Source: Bacteroidota bacterium (GTDB lineage Bacteria; Bacteroidota; Bacteroidia; B-17B0; Aurantibacillaceae). Taken from it: 64,000 nucleotides of DNA. Of the stretch, positions 32,189 to 40,402 are shown one piece after another. Where the stretch lies: positions 62,001 through 126,000 of the forward strand of contig JADJFB010000005.1 of the NCBI GenBank assembly GCA_016708845.1. The letters are read 5' to 3'. The stretch's first letter is position 1; the number at the start of each line of letters is the position of its first letter. Below the pieces are notes generated by a model that had not been told where the DNA came from, made no database searches, and was given only the letters and a program-made list of their open reading frames with translations. A program made the translations under genes and the position numbers.

Positions 32189-32934
32189 GTTTACAGGATG
32201 TTTTAAAATATGCGTTAAAAGGAGGAGCTTCAGATAGTATTACTCCAATGGCAGGAGCAATTGGCATTGGCTTTGAAGCTAGTATCAATAACATTATTAA
32301 CCAGTTAATGGCAAATGGCAGTAAAGGCGTAATTGCAAATATCCCAAGTATTAAATCAATGGCCTACTTTAATACCATACCATGGAACGGTTTGAAATTA
32401 ACAAAAGAAAAAGCAGAGGAATTGACCAGTTCATTGCCAGTTGCCTATTATGAAGGTGATAATCCATTTTTTATTGAAGATGAGACGGTTCCGTTTACAG
32501 GATACAGACAAATGGTAGAAGGTGAATTTGTTTTACTAAATATTCCGTTAGACTCTGTTAAATGCTATACCAATTGGGGTTCTGCAAATTTAATTCCAAA
32601 TAGATTCACATTAATTGCTAGTGAAATTGATGCTATTGAAAATGCTATTAATGATTATAATATGATCTTAAAAAATATTGCAAATTCAAGAGGTCTAGCT
32701 TTTGTAGATGTCAATTCTTTTTTCAAAAAAGTTAAAACTGGTTATGTATATAATGGTGTAACAGTAAACGCTTCTTTTGTATCAGGAGGTTTTTATTCAT
32801 TAGATGGATTAAACTTAACTGGCAGAGGGAATGCTTTATTAGCTAACGAATTTATTAAGGCTATTAACTCGACTTACCACTCAAGTATACCTGAGGTTAA
32901 TGCGATGAAATATCCTGCTGTAACATTTCCGTAA
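32176..32934 (+). CDS. SGNH/GDSL lipoprotein, C-terminal part of the frameshifted gene
   Basis: This piece continues the lipoprotein: VNLGLQDVLKYALKGG, GVIANIPSIKSMAYFNTIPW, and a C-terminal block with GGFYSLDGLNLTGRGNALLANEFI, where Asp in SLDGLN stands in the usual place of the block V D-x-x-H. The first internal ATG is at 32248, but the frame is open back to the T run at 32171-32176. Joined with the first piece it makes a protein of about 437 residues. It has no start signal of its own. Confidence 0.82.
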   Translation, partial: SVNLGLQDVLKYALKGGASDSITPMAGAIGIGFEASINNIINQLMANGSKGVIANIPSIKSMAYFNTIPWNGLKLTKEKAEELTSSLPVAYYEGDNPFFIEDETVPFTGYRQMVEGEFVLLNIPLDSVKCYTNWGSANLIPNRFTLIASEIDAIENAINDYNMILKNIANSRGLAFVDVNSFFKKVKTGYVYNGVTVNASFVSGGFYSLDGLNLTGRGNALLANEFIKAINSTYHSSIPEVNAMKYPAVTFP

Positions 32935-33031
32935 CTAAACCTTTTAGTGTTTTGATTGTTAAATTTAGATGAATACCTAAACAGATTTAAATTAATTTAT
33001 TAAATTTAGAATAACTTAAACTATACACTAT

Positions 33032-34354
33032 ATGAAAAAAATTTACTTATTAGCTTTTTCAACTTTAATAACTGCTATGTCAATAAAAGCACAGAGCCCC
33101 TGTGCTACTGGCCGTTATGCTTCCGATACATTTACTAATGTAACAACCACTAGTAATGTGGTTTACGGTTCAAATCTAAGCTGGAGTGGCGGAGCAACAT
33201 CTTTAAAAATGGATATCTACCAACCAACTGGCGATGTTGAGACAGCTCGTCCACTAATCATTTGGGCTCATGGTGGAAGTTTTCAAGGAGGTACAAGTAC
33301 AGATGGAGATGTTGTAGCATTATCACAAGCATTTGCAAAAAAGGGATATGTTTGTGCTTCAATTAATTACCGTTTAGGATTTTTTCCTTTAGATTCGATT
33401 AATGCTATTAAAGCAGTTTTAAGAGCAGTGCAAGATATGAAAGCCTCAGTACGTTTTTTTTATAAAGATAAATTAAACACAAATACTTATAAAATTGACA
33501 CGAACAATATTTTTATTGGCGGTAGTTCTGCTGGAGCAATCACAGCATTACACATGGCATATTTAAATAAATCTTGCGAAATCAATTATTATCTTATTCC
33601 AAGTGTTTTAAATTCACTTGGTGGTATGGAAGGTTATAGTGGTAATCAATGCTATTCTACTAAAGTAAAAGGTGTTATTAATTTATGTGGAGCTTTAGGA
33701 AGATATGGTTGGTTAGAACCAGGCGATGTGCCATTTTGCTCAATGCATGGTACAGATGATGCAACTGTATTATATAACAGAGGCCAAGTAAATCCAGGCG
33801 TTCCTTTAATTGTATTAGATGGTAGTAGAATGTTAAAAGAACAAGCAAATGCAATTGGTATTACAAACCCATTTTATACTTGGTATGGTCAAGATCATGT
33901 GCCTTATGCTGCATCGGCAGCATACATGGATACTACCATTAAATTTGTAAGAGATTATTTAGTAACGCGTTTAGGTTGTACCGACCCAGCATTAATGCCT
34001 CAAAATACACCTGCACAAACAGCAACTTTATACAATTATACAGTTTGTACTACGCACGTTTTAATGACTTGCGCATCACCTGGTTTTGTTGGGATAAATG
34101 AATTAACAAATACAAACATTATCAGCAGTGTATTTCCTAATCCATCAGATAACGACATGAGAATTGAATTTGCAAACTCAAATACTTCTCATAAGGTTGA
34201 ATTATTTGATATTGCTGGAAAACTAATGTCATCTGAAAGCACAGAGCAAGCAACATTCAACATCAAAAAAAATAATTTAGCTAGTGGACTTTATTTCTTA
34301 AAAGTAACTACTAAAAATGGTGAATCTACTACTCAAAAAGTAATGTTCAACTAA
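33032..34354 (+). CDS. Secreted carboxylesterase-like alpha/beta hydrolase with T9SS domain
   Basis: This 440-residue protein has a signal peptide (cut near IKAQ-SP), an alpha/beta hydrolase fold with the oxyanion-hole motif HGGSFQGG (80-87) and nucleophile elbow GGSSAGA (Ser166). A later Asp (HGTDDATVLY) and His (WYGQDHVPY) probably complete the triad. The C-terminal VFPNPSDNDMRIEF ... SGLYFLKVTT is a T9SS sorting domain. It resembles type B carboxylesterases and lipases. The substrate is unknown. The gene ends at a good terminator. Confidence 0.88.
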   Translation: MKKIYLLAFSTLITAMSIKAQSPCATGRYASDTFTNVTTTSNVVYGSNLSWSGGATSLKMDIYQPTGDVETARPLIIWAHGGSFQGGTSTDGDVVALSQAFAKKGYVCASINYRLGFFPLDSINAIKAVLRAVQDMKASVRFFYKDKLNTNTYKIDTNNIFIGGSSAGAITALHMAYLNKSCEINYYLIPSVLNSLGGMEGYSGNQCYSTKVKGVINLCGALGRYGWLEPGDVPFCSMHGTDDATVLYNRGQVNPGVPLIVLDGSRMLKEQANAIGITNPFYTWYGQDHVPYAASAAYMDTTIKFVRDYLVTRLGCTDPALMPQNTPAQTATLYNYTVCTTHVLMTCASPGFVGINELTNTNIISSVFPNPSDNDMRIEFANSNTSHKVELFDIAGKLMSSESTEQATFNIKKNNLASGLYFLKVTTKNGESTTQKVMFN

Positions 34355-34369
34355 TATAATTCATTCTTT

Positions 34370-34403
34370 AAAAGCTCATCCTAATAAAATTGGATGAGCT
34401 TTT
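34370..34403 (+). terminator. Terminator after the esterase gene
   Basis: AAAAGCTCATCC (34370-34381) and GGATGAGCTTTT (34392-34403) form a 12-bp stem with a 10-nt loop, followed by T residues. This is a typical intrinsic terminator. Confidence 0.85.
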
Positions 34404-34426
34404 TTATTTAAACTAAATTATAAAAT

Positions 34427-34939
34427 ATGTTTGCCATTATTGATATTGAAACCTGCGGAGGAAAATTTGAACCTCAACGAGGACGTATTACTGAAATATG
34501 TATTTTGATTCATGATGGCTTGCAAGTCACTGAGAAATTTTCAACACTCATCAATCCCGAATGTTACATTGCTCCAATCTATACTAACATTACAGGTATT
34601 ACCAATCAAATGGTTGCTACTGCACCAAAATTTCATGAAGTAGCAAATACCATTCTTAAATTAACTCAAAACAGAACTTTTGTCGCTCATAATGTAAGCT
34701 TCGATTACAATTTTATTAAAGGAGAATTTGCGGCTTTAGGTTATGAGTATGAAAGAGAAAAACTATGCACAGTAAGATTAAGTCGCAAATTAATTCCTGG
34801 CAAAAAAACATATAGTCTGGGCCCACTTTGCCAAAGCCTTGGCATTAGTAATGATGCAAGACATAGAGCCGAAGGAGATGCCGTAGCCACCGCTAAATTA
34901 TTTGATATTTTATTGCAAATAAAAGGAAACTCAAAGTAA
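34427..34939 (+). CDS. DnaQ-like 3'-5' exonuclease (DEDDh)
   Basis: This 170-residue protein has the DEDDh exonuclease motifs: IDIETCGG with D6 and E8, HNVSFDYNFIKGEF, and HRAEGDAVATAKLF with the catalytic His and Asp. It is a stand-alone domain of the DNA polymerase III epsilon / PolC-proofreading type. It may proofread DNA or act in RNA or DNA repair. The RmlD-like gene follows by about 30 bp. Confidence 0.9.
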   Translation: MFAIIDIETCGGKFEPQRGRITEICILIHDGLQVTEKFSTLINPECYIAPIYTNITGITNQMVATAPKFHEVANTILKLTQNRTFVAHNVSFDYNFIKGEFAALGYEYEREKLCTVRLSRKLIPGKKTYSLGPLCQSLGISNDARHRAEGDAVATAKLFDILLQIKGNSK

Positions 34940-34970
34940 CCACATTTTATTGTTTTTGTATATTTACCCT

Positions 34971-35903
34971 ATGCAAAAAATTTTAATCACAGGATCTAAT
35001 GGCTTATTAGGCCAAAAATTAGTTTATAAACTAAAAGATAAAGCAAATATCAACTGCATTGCTACTGCTCGTGGCGAAAACAGATTAGTAAATAAAACAG
35101 GATACGAGTATGCTGCTTTAGATATTACTAATTACGATAATGTAGAGTCTGTATTTAGCAAGTATATGCCTGATGTGATTATCAATACAGCGGCCATGAC
35201 CAATGTAGATGCTTGTGAAACTGATAAAGAAGTTGCTTTACTTTTAAATACAACCTCTGTTAAAAATCAAGTAACTGTTTTAGAAAAATTACAAAAAGAA
35301 AATCCAAACTATAAACCTCATTTTATTCATCTGTCAACCGATTTTATTTTTGATGGGACTCACGGACCTTTAGATGAAACTGAAAAACCAAATCCTTTGA
35401 GCTATTATGCCGAAACAAAATTAGAGGCAGAAAAAATAGTTCAAGCCTCAAGCTTACATTGGGCAATGGCTCGTACCGTATTGGTTTACGGCATTGTTGA
35501 TAATATGAGTCGCAGCAATATTGTATTATGGGTAAAACAAAGTTTAGAGCAAGGTAAAACAATCAACGTGGTTGACGATCAATACCGTACACCAACCTTA
35601 GCCGAAGACTTAGCGGATGGCTGTATTTTAATTGCTGAGAAAAAAGCGAGCGGTATTTATAATATTTCGGGAAAAGACTTTTTAAATATTTTAGAAGTCG
35701 CTCACTTAGTAGCGGATTATTATAAATTAGATAAGTCTTTAATCAAACCATCAAAATCAGCCGACATTAAACAACCTGCTAAACGTCCTCCCGTTACTGG
35801 TTTTATTATTGATAAAGCCAAACGCGATTTAGGATACAATCCTCACAGCTTTGTAGAAGGTATCAAATTTTTGGAAGAACAATTAAAGGCAATGGGAGTT
35901 TAA
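34971..35903 (+). CDS. RmlD-like dTDP-4-dehydrorhamnose reductase family protein
   Basis: This protein has about 310 residues and a Rossmann fold: ILITGSNGLLGQKLV binds NAD(P), INTAAMTNVDACE is the RmlD family loop, and the YxxxK catalytic pair is YYAETKLEAEK. A HLSTDFIFDG strand matches extended SDR enzymes. Members reduce dTDP-4-keto-rhamnose or act as methionine adenosyltransferase beta-like subunits. No rhamnose operon surrounds it, so the substrate is uncertain. The ATG at 34971 was chosen; the frame opens seven codons earlier. Confidence 0.85.
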   Translation: MQKILITGSNGLLGQKLVYKLKDKANINCIATARGENRLVNKTGYEYAALDITNYDNVESVFSKYMPDVIINTAAMTNVDACETDKEVALLLNTTSVKNQVTVLEKLQKENPNYKPHFIHLSTDFIFDGTHGPLDETEKPNPLSYYAETKLEAEKIVQASSLHWAMARTVLVYGIVDNMSRSNIVLWVKQSLEQGKTINVVDDQYRTPTLAEDLADGCILIAEKKASGIYNISGKDFLNILEVAHLVADYYKLDKSLIKPSKSADIKQPAKRPPVTGFIIDKAKRDLGYNPHSFVEGIKFLEEQLKAMGV

Positions 35904-35917
35904 TCGGTAGTGATTAT

Positions 35918-35945
35918 TGGTAGCTGAGCGGAGTCGAAGCTACCA
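35918..35945. terminator. Convergent hairpin with the TGAGCGGAGTCGAAG loop
   Basis: TGGTAGCT (35918-35925) and AGCTACCA (35938-35945) enclose a loop reading GAGCGGAGTCGA. It sits between the convergent reductase and LRR genes and overlaps the LRR stop codon. The loop sequence resembles a Bacteroidota intergenic repeat; a relative (TGAGTGGAGTTGAAG) lies at 48906-48920. Confidence 0.6.
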
Positions 35946-36554
35946 CTTACATTTACAGCTAGGCGACATGTAAACCTTAGAATTTGGAAGCATATTAGTA
36001 ATCGTGCTTTGCACCTCATCACTAATTAAAATATTTCGTAGATCAATTACTTTCAAGGCTTTTAAACTCCCAAGCGTTGAAGGATATTCACTAAAATTAT
36101 TACTCCATAAATCGAGTATTTCTAGTTTTTCTAAATTACCAATTTGCGGAGGAAGCAACTCCAAATCATTTTGATTAAAATTAAGATAAACCAAATTTGT
36201 TAAACGCCCGATTTCTTTAGGCAACCTTTGCAGACCTGTTTTACTACAGGCAAAATATTGTAGATTGATTAATTTATCAATGCTATCGGGTAACTCAGCA
36301 ATAGAGTTTTTACTAATATCTAAATATTGCAAATTTTTAAACTGTAATATTTCTTTTGGAAATGATTTTAGGTGTTGTCTTCTCAAAACTAATTTAGTCA
36401 CCGCATCTGGGTTCTTAAGCGCTTCTTGTAAATTAGTATATCCCGTTAAGGTATCTAAGGTTAAAGAATCCATCAAAGGAACTTGAGCAGTAGCAAAATG
36501 CACTGAAACAGCGAAAAGTACGACTAAAGTTATTTTCGAGAAAAATCTACACAT
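35940..36554 (-). CDS. Secreted leucine-rich repeat protein
   Basis: This protein of about 204 residues has a signal peptide (MCRFFSKITLVVLFAVSVHFATAQ) and about five LRRs of 23 residues, such as LQYLDISKNSIAELPDSIDKL and LVYLNFNQNDLELLPPQIGNL. The form matches bacterial LxxLPxxIxxL repeats. Such repeats bind proteins. The ATG at 36554 overlaps the end of ribF by 8 bp, so it is probably translated from the ribF transcript. The stop lies in a convergent hairpin. Function unknown. Confidence 0.82.
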   Translation of the reverse strand: MCRFFSKITLVVLFAVSVHFATAQVPLMDSLTLDTLTGYTNLQEALKNPDAVTKLVLRRQHLKSFPKEILQFKNLQYLDISKNSIAELPDSIDKLINLQYFACSKTGLQRLPKEIGRLTNLVYLNFNQNDLELLPPQIGNLEKLEILDLWSNNFSEYPSTLGSLKALKVIDLRNILISDEVQSTITNMLPNSKVYMSPSCKCKW

Positions 36555-37470
36555 GAGCACAGGCAATTTTATCATTTGCTAAAGCTTGTTTTAGTTCATC
36601 TAAGTTAGCAAATTTTTCTTCATTTCTTATCCATTTAACAAACTCTACCTTTAAAGTCTCGCCATAAATATCTTTATCAAAATCAAAAATATTTACTTCA
36701 ATTTTAATTTTATGATCTGCATCCGTTGTAGGATTAGTTCCAACATTCAACATCCCTTTATAGGTGATTCCATCCAAAATAACATTTACCGCATACACCC
36801 CAATTTTAGGAATTAGCTTATCGGCGTCTTCCACAAATATATTTGCGGTTGGATAGCCGATAGTTCTTCCTAATTGTTTTCCTTTTATAACCGTTCCTGT
36901 TACAAAAAAAGAATAGCCTAAAAATTCGTTCGCTGTTTTCACATCGCCTTCATCAATTGCTTTTCTGATGCGCGTACTACTAATATTTAATTGGTTAATT
37001 TCTTGAGCAGGAATCTCCTCTACATTAAATTGATGGGTAGATGCAAATTGCTTTAAGGTTTCAATATTTCCTTCGCGGTTGCTTCCAAAACGATGATCGT
37101 AGCCAATTACTAAAGTTTTTGTTTTTAAGCCTTTAGCGATAATATCTGAAATGTAATCTTGGGCTTGCATTTGTGAAAATGCCTTCGTAAAAGGATAAAC
37201 TAATACATGATCAACCCCAAACTGTTGCAACAACTCACACTTTTCTAGAGTGGTGGTTATTAATTTTAAATCTGATTGCTCTGGAAATAAAACCTTGCGA
37301 GGATGCGGTGCAAAAGTAAATAATACAATTTCGCCACCTTGCTTCTTTTTTAGTTCCACCAAACGCTTAATAATTTGTTGATGTCCTAAATGAACGCCAT
37401 CAAATGTACCAATGGTAACAATCGAATTTGTTAAATTAGATAATTCAGATATATGATGATAGATGCGCAC
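36547..37470 (-). CDS. ribF: Bifunctional riboflavin kinase / FAD synthetase (RibF)
   Basis: This 307-residue enzyme makes FMN and FAD from riboflavin. The N-terminal FAD synthetase domain has TIGTFDGVHLGHQ and FAPHPRKVL, and IGYDHRFGSNREG. The C-terminal flavokinase domain has GKQLGRTIGYPTANI and the family ending with KIEVNIFDFDKDIYGETLKVEFVKWIRNEEKF. It is a housekeeping gene downstream of a MORN/vWA gene and upstream of an overlapping LRR gene. Confidence 0.95.
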   Translation of the reverse strand: MRIYHHISELSNLTNSIVTIGTFDGVHLGHQQIIKRLVELKKKQGGEIVLFTFAPHPRKVLFPEQSDLKLITTTLEKCELLQQFGVDHVLVYPFTKAFSQMQAQDYISDIIAKGLKTKTLVIGYDHRFGSNREGNIETLKQFASTHQFNVEEIPAQEINQLNISSTRIRKAIDEGDVKTANEFLGYSFFVTGTVIKGKQLGRTIGYPTANIFVEDADKLIPKIGVYAVNVILDGITYKGMLNVGTNPTTDADHKIKIEVNIFDFDKDIYGETLKVEFVKWIRNEEKFANLDELKQALANDKIACAHV

Positions 37471-37498
37471 AAAAAAATAGAGTATAAAGATAACAGAA

Positions 37499-38656
37499 TT
37501 AAAACACTTTAATGCTTCCGTTTTTAATAATATAATCTACGCCATTAATGTTGAATTTCTTATCCTTACCCTGTTTCATCAAATCGGTAATGTCCTGTTC
37601 TATAGTATGCACCGAGCCTTTTGTTTTATAGGCAATATTCAAATAATCTTCATTAATTTCCATACCATCAAAAACGCCACATAAAATAACTCTTACAGGA
37701 ACTTTAATTCGTGGTAACATTTTAATATCTCTCGCTTTAGCCCAATTATCGGCAATTAAAATCACCTCCTCTACCTTTCCGCTTTTATTTAAACCGTATA
37801 TAATTGCTTCAATTGGGTTTTCTGGAGCGTCTCCACCCTGCCCTTTTTTAATGGTCATTTCCATGGTTGCAATTAACTCATCAACTGTTTTTGCCTTGCA
37901 ATGATAAACACCTCCAGTGGCGCCTATTTTTTTGTCCTCATCACGTTTTTTATCTCCGTCATTAAAAAATGCAAAATTCTGACTAGTGGTATCTTTCATA
38001 AAATGCAATTTCATCCAAGTACTTACTTGTTGCGCGTATGGATACATACTTCCCGTTAAATCCGCTACAATTAATTTGTTATTCCACTTTTTATTACGTT
38101 TCAAAACATTAAATACTACACTATTGGCTGTATCGGCAATATTAGGCTGTAAATTAGTTTCATTATCGCTGCTTCGGCTCTCAAATGCAAATACTCCATT
38201 TTTGTCATACACTCTATAATAACCATCCAAATTTCCCTTTTTATATTTGCCTTCCGCTTTTATATGTCCGTTAGGATAATACTCAAGCTCTAATCCTTCT
38301 TTTAAGCCATTTTTAAAAGTTTGAAATACGTCTTTTTTACACTTTTTAGTATAATAAATCGATGGACCATCTAACATGCCATCTTTATAATAAGCTTCTA
38401 ATTCTACACAATCCGGCTCGTCAAACCAATTAATTTCGAGCCCTTGCTTTTTATTGTTTTTATAAAAAACTTCGCTTTTCAAATCGCCATTGCTCCAAAA
38501 TTCCTTCCAAATACCTTGCTTCAAGCTATCCTTATCAATGATGTTAATAGTATCGTTTTGATAAACCTTATAGCTCAATAAATTTTGGGCATAAGAAAAG
38601 GTGCCCATAAACAAAGCATAAATAAAAAGGATATGTATAAAAAGATGACTTTTCAC
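37499..38656 (-). CDS. Secreted MORN-repeat protein with a von Willebrand A-like domain
   Basis: This 385-residue protein has a signal peptide, then about five MORN/YwqK-like repeats (GIWKEFWSNGDLKSEVFYKN, GPSIYYTKKC, GLELEYYPNGHIKAEGKYK, GYYRVYDKNG). From about residue 190 a vWA-like domain follows, with a MIDAS motif LIVADLTGSMYPY and EEVILIADNWAKARDI. The pairing of the two modules is unusual. It may act in envelope protein binding. It is divergent from pheS and 28 bp upstream of ribF. Function unknown. Confidence 0.75.
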   Translation of the reverse strand: MKSHLFIHILFIYALFMGTFSYAQNLLSYKVYQNDTINIIDKDSLKQGIWKEFWSNGDLKSEVFYKNNKKQGLEINWFDEPDCVELEAYYKDGMLDGPSIYYTKKCKKDVFQTFKNGLKEGLELEYYPNGHIKAEGKYKKGNLDGYYRVYDKNGVFAFESRSSDNETNLQPNIADTANSVVFNVLKRNKKWNNKLIVADLTGSMYPYAQQVSTWMKLHFMKDTTSQNFAFFNDGDKKRDEDKKIGATGGVYHCKAKTVDELIATMEMTIKKGQGGDAPENPIEAIIYGLNKSGKVEEVILIADNWAKARDIKMLPRIKVPVRVILCGVFDGMEINEDYLNIAYKTKGSVHTIEQDITDLMKQGKDKKFNINGVDYIIKNGSIKVF

Positions 38657-38670
38657 TAGCTAAAATTGCT

Positions 38671-38678
38671 TAAATTTG
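38671..38678 (+). promoter_or_regulatory. pheS promoter -7 element
   Basis: TAAATTTG is a perfect TAnnTTTG element 19 bp before the pheS ATG at 38698, in the short gap between divergent genes. Confidence 0.45.
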
Positions 38679-38697
38679 CCATCATTATCAAATTATT

Positions 38698-39722
38698 ATG
38701 CTAGAAAGAATAAACATTCTGTTACAAGAAGTTGAGGAGTTTGCAGCTCAAAGTAAAGAGCAGGTAGAAGAATACCGTATTAAATGGTTAAGTAAAAAGG
38801 TGAAATCACTTCTTTGTTTGACGATTTTAAAGAAGTGGCTCCTGAAATTAAGAGTGAAGTTGGACAGAAATTAAATGAGCTTAAGATCAAAGCTCAAGAT
38901 AAGATTAATGAATTAAAAGAAAAGCATGAGGCTTCAAATAGCTCAGCAACAGATAAACAAATTGACTTAACATTACCTGCTGATCCAACTATTCAGGTTG
39001 GCTCTCGTCATCCTTTATCATTGGTTAAAAATCAAATTATTGATGTATTTGCTCGTATTGGTTTTACAGTAAGTGATGGTAGAGAAATAGAAGATGATTG
39101 GCATAATTTTACAGCTTTAAATACACCTGAAAATCATCCAGCGCGTGATATGCAGGACACATTTTATGTGGAGTTAAATCCAGAAATGGTGCTACGTACA
39201 CAAACCTCATCAGTGCAAGTGCATATTATGGAGAACCAAAAACCTCCTATTCGTACTATCTCTCCAGGACGCGTTTACCGTAATGAAGCCATTAGTGCTC
39301 GTGCTCACTGCCAGTTTCATCAAATAGAAGGTTTATACATTGATGAAAAAGTATCTTTTGCTGATTTAAAACAAACCTTGAACTTTTTTGCGAAAGAATT
39401 ATTTGGTACAGAAACTAAAATAAGAATGCGCCCTAGTTATTTCCCATTTACAGAGCCAAGTGCCGAAGTGGATATTAGCTGTACCATTTGCAAAGGCGAA
39501 GGCTGCAATGTATGTAAATATACTGGTTGGGTAGAAATTTTAGGTTGCGGCATGGTTGATCCTCAAGTTCTCGAAAACTGTGGGATTGATAGTAAAAAAT
39601 ACAGCGGCTTTGCATTCGGAATGGGTATTGAACGTATTACCATGTTAAAATACAGAGTTAAAGATTTACGTTTATTTTTTGAGAATGATGTACGTTTCTT
39701 AAAGCAATTTTCGGGAGAGTAA
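38698..39722 (+). CDS. pheS: Phenylalanyl-tRNA synthetase alpha subunit, frameshifted in this assembly
   Basis: PheS charges tRNA-Phe with PheT. The N-terminus reads MLERINILLQEVEEFAAQSK from 38698, then the frame breaks at the A run 38794-38798. One more A restores SKKGEITSLFDDFK and joins the long open frame, which a gene caller would start near 38814. Class II motifs are intact: DMQDTFYVEL, LRTQTSSVQVH, RVYRNEA (motif 2), FTEPSAEVDISC and GFAFGMGIERI (motif 3). A CTICKGEGCNVCKYTGWVE Cys cluster is typical. The gene is essential, so an assembly error is the most likely reason for the break. PheT is not in the window. Confidence 0.92.
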
Positions 39723-39723
39723 A

Positions 39724-40044
39724 ATGGAAAAACTTCCAAGAAAAGAATTAATTTTTGACATGTTGGTAAAAGAACCTAACGATGTGTTTTTAAATTATGC
39801 CTTAGCTATGGAACATTTATCTGCTGAAGAATTTAAAGAAGCCGAAGCGCAACTCAGAAAAGTATTAGATATTAAAATTGATTATTTGCCTTGCTATTAT
39901 CAACTAGGACAAGTAAACGAGAAGTTAAATAATAATGATTTAGCATTATCATATTACAAACAAGGCGTTGAATTAGCAAAATCACAAAACAATACGAAAG
40001 CCTTAGGCGAATTGAATGAGGCTATTTGGATGTTGGAGGACTAA
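39724..40044 (+). CDS. Small TPR protein
   Basis: This 106-residue protein follows pheS by one base. It contains about two tetratricopeptide repeats (NDVFLNYALAMEHLSAEEFKEAEAQLRKVLDI and LPCYYQLGQVNEKLNNNDLALSYYKQGVELA). TPRs bind proteins. No signal peptide or catalytic motif is present. Partner and function are unknown. Confidence 0.82.
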   Translation: MEKLPRKELIFDMLVKEPNDVFLNYALAMEHLSAEEFKEAEAQLRKVLDIKIDYLPCYYQLGQVNEKLNNNDLALSYYKQGVELAKSQNNTKALGELNEAIWMLED

Positions 40045-40129
40045 CCTCTAATTCTTTAAAAAAATCAGAAAAAAAATCTCAAAATAAAGAAGTTAATCAG
40101 TTTTTTATATCTTTAATAAAACATTGAAT

Positions 40130-40336
40130 ATGAATACTGAAGAAATTAGACCATCTAAAATTTTAAATGTTCTTATTTGGATTGCCATCATTCCAACTTT
40201 AATTGGCGAGTTTTTTAAAATACAGCACTGGCCATTAGCATCTCTTTTGACGATGATTGGCACGTTTTTTTTCGCATTCTTTTACATTCCATTGTTTACA
40301 ATTGAAAACTGGAAAACGAAAGAAACAAAAAAATAA
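40130..40336 (+). CDS. Small GldL-like two-span membrane protein
   Basis: This protein of about 68 residues has two membrane spans, with FFKIQHWPLASLLTMIG between. FKIxHWP is a motif seen in GldL-type Bacteroidota membrane proteins. It starts at the ATG at 40130; the frame opens at a TTG two codons earlier. The next gene is in the same frame directly after this stop and repeats the motif as FKIMHWPGAG. A role in signalling with that protein is possible. Confidence 0.6.
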   Translation: MNTEEIRPSKILNVLIWIAIIPTLIGEFFKIQHWPLASLLTMIGTFFFAFFYIPLFTIENWKTKETKK

Positions 40337-40402
40337 AAACTGATTTTACTTTTACAAAGTTTCATATTACTAATATTTTCTGTTGGGTTTTTATTTAAAA
40401 TA

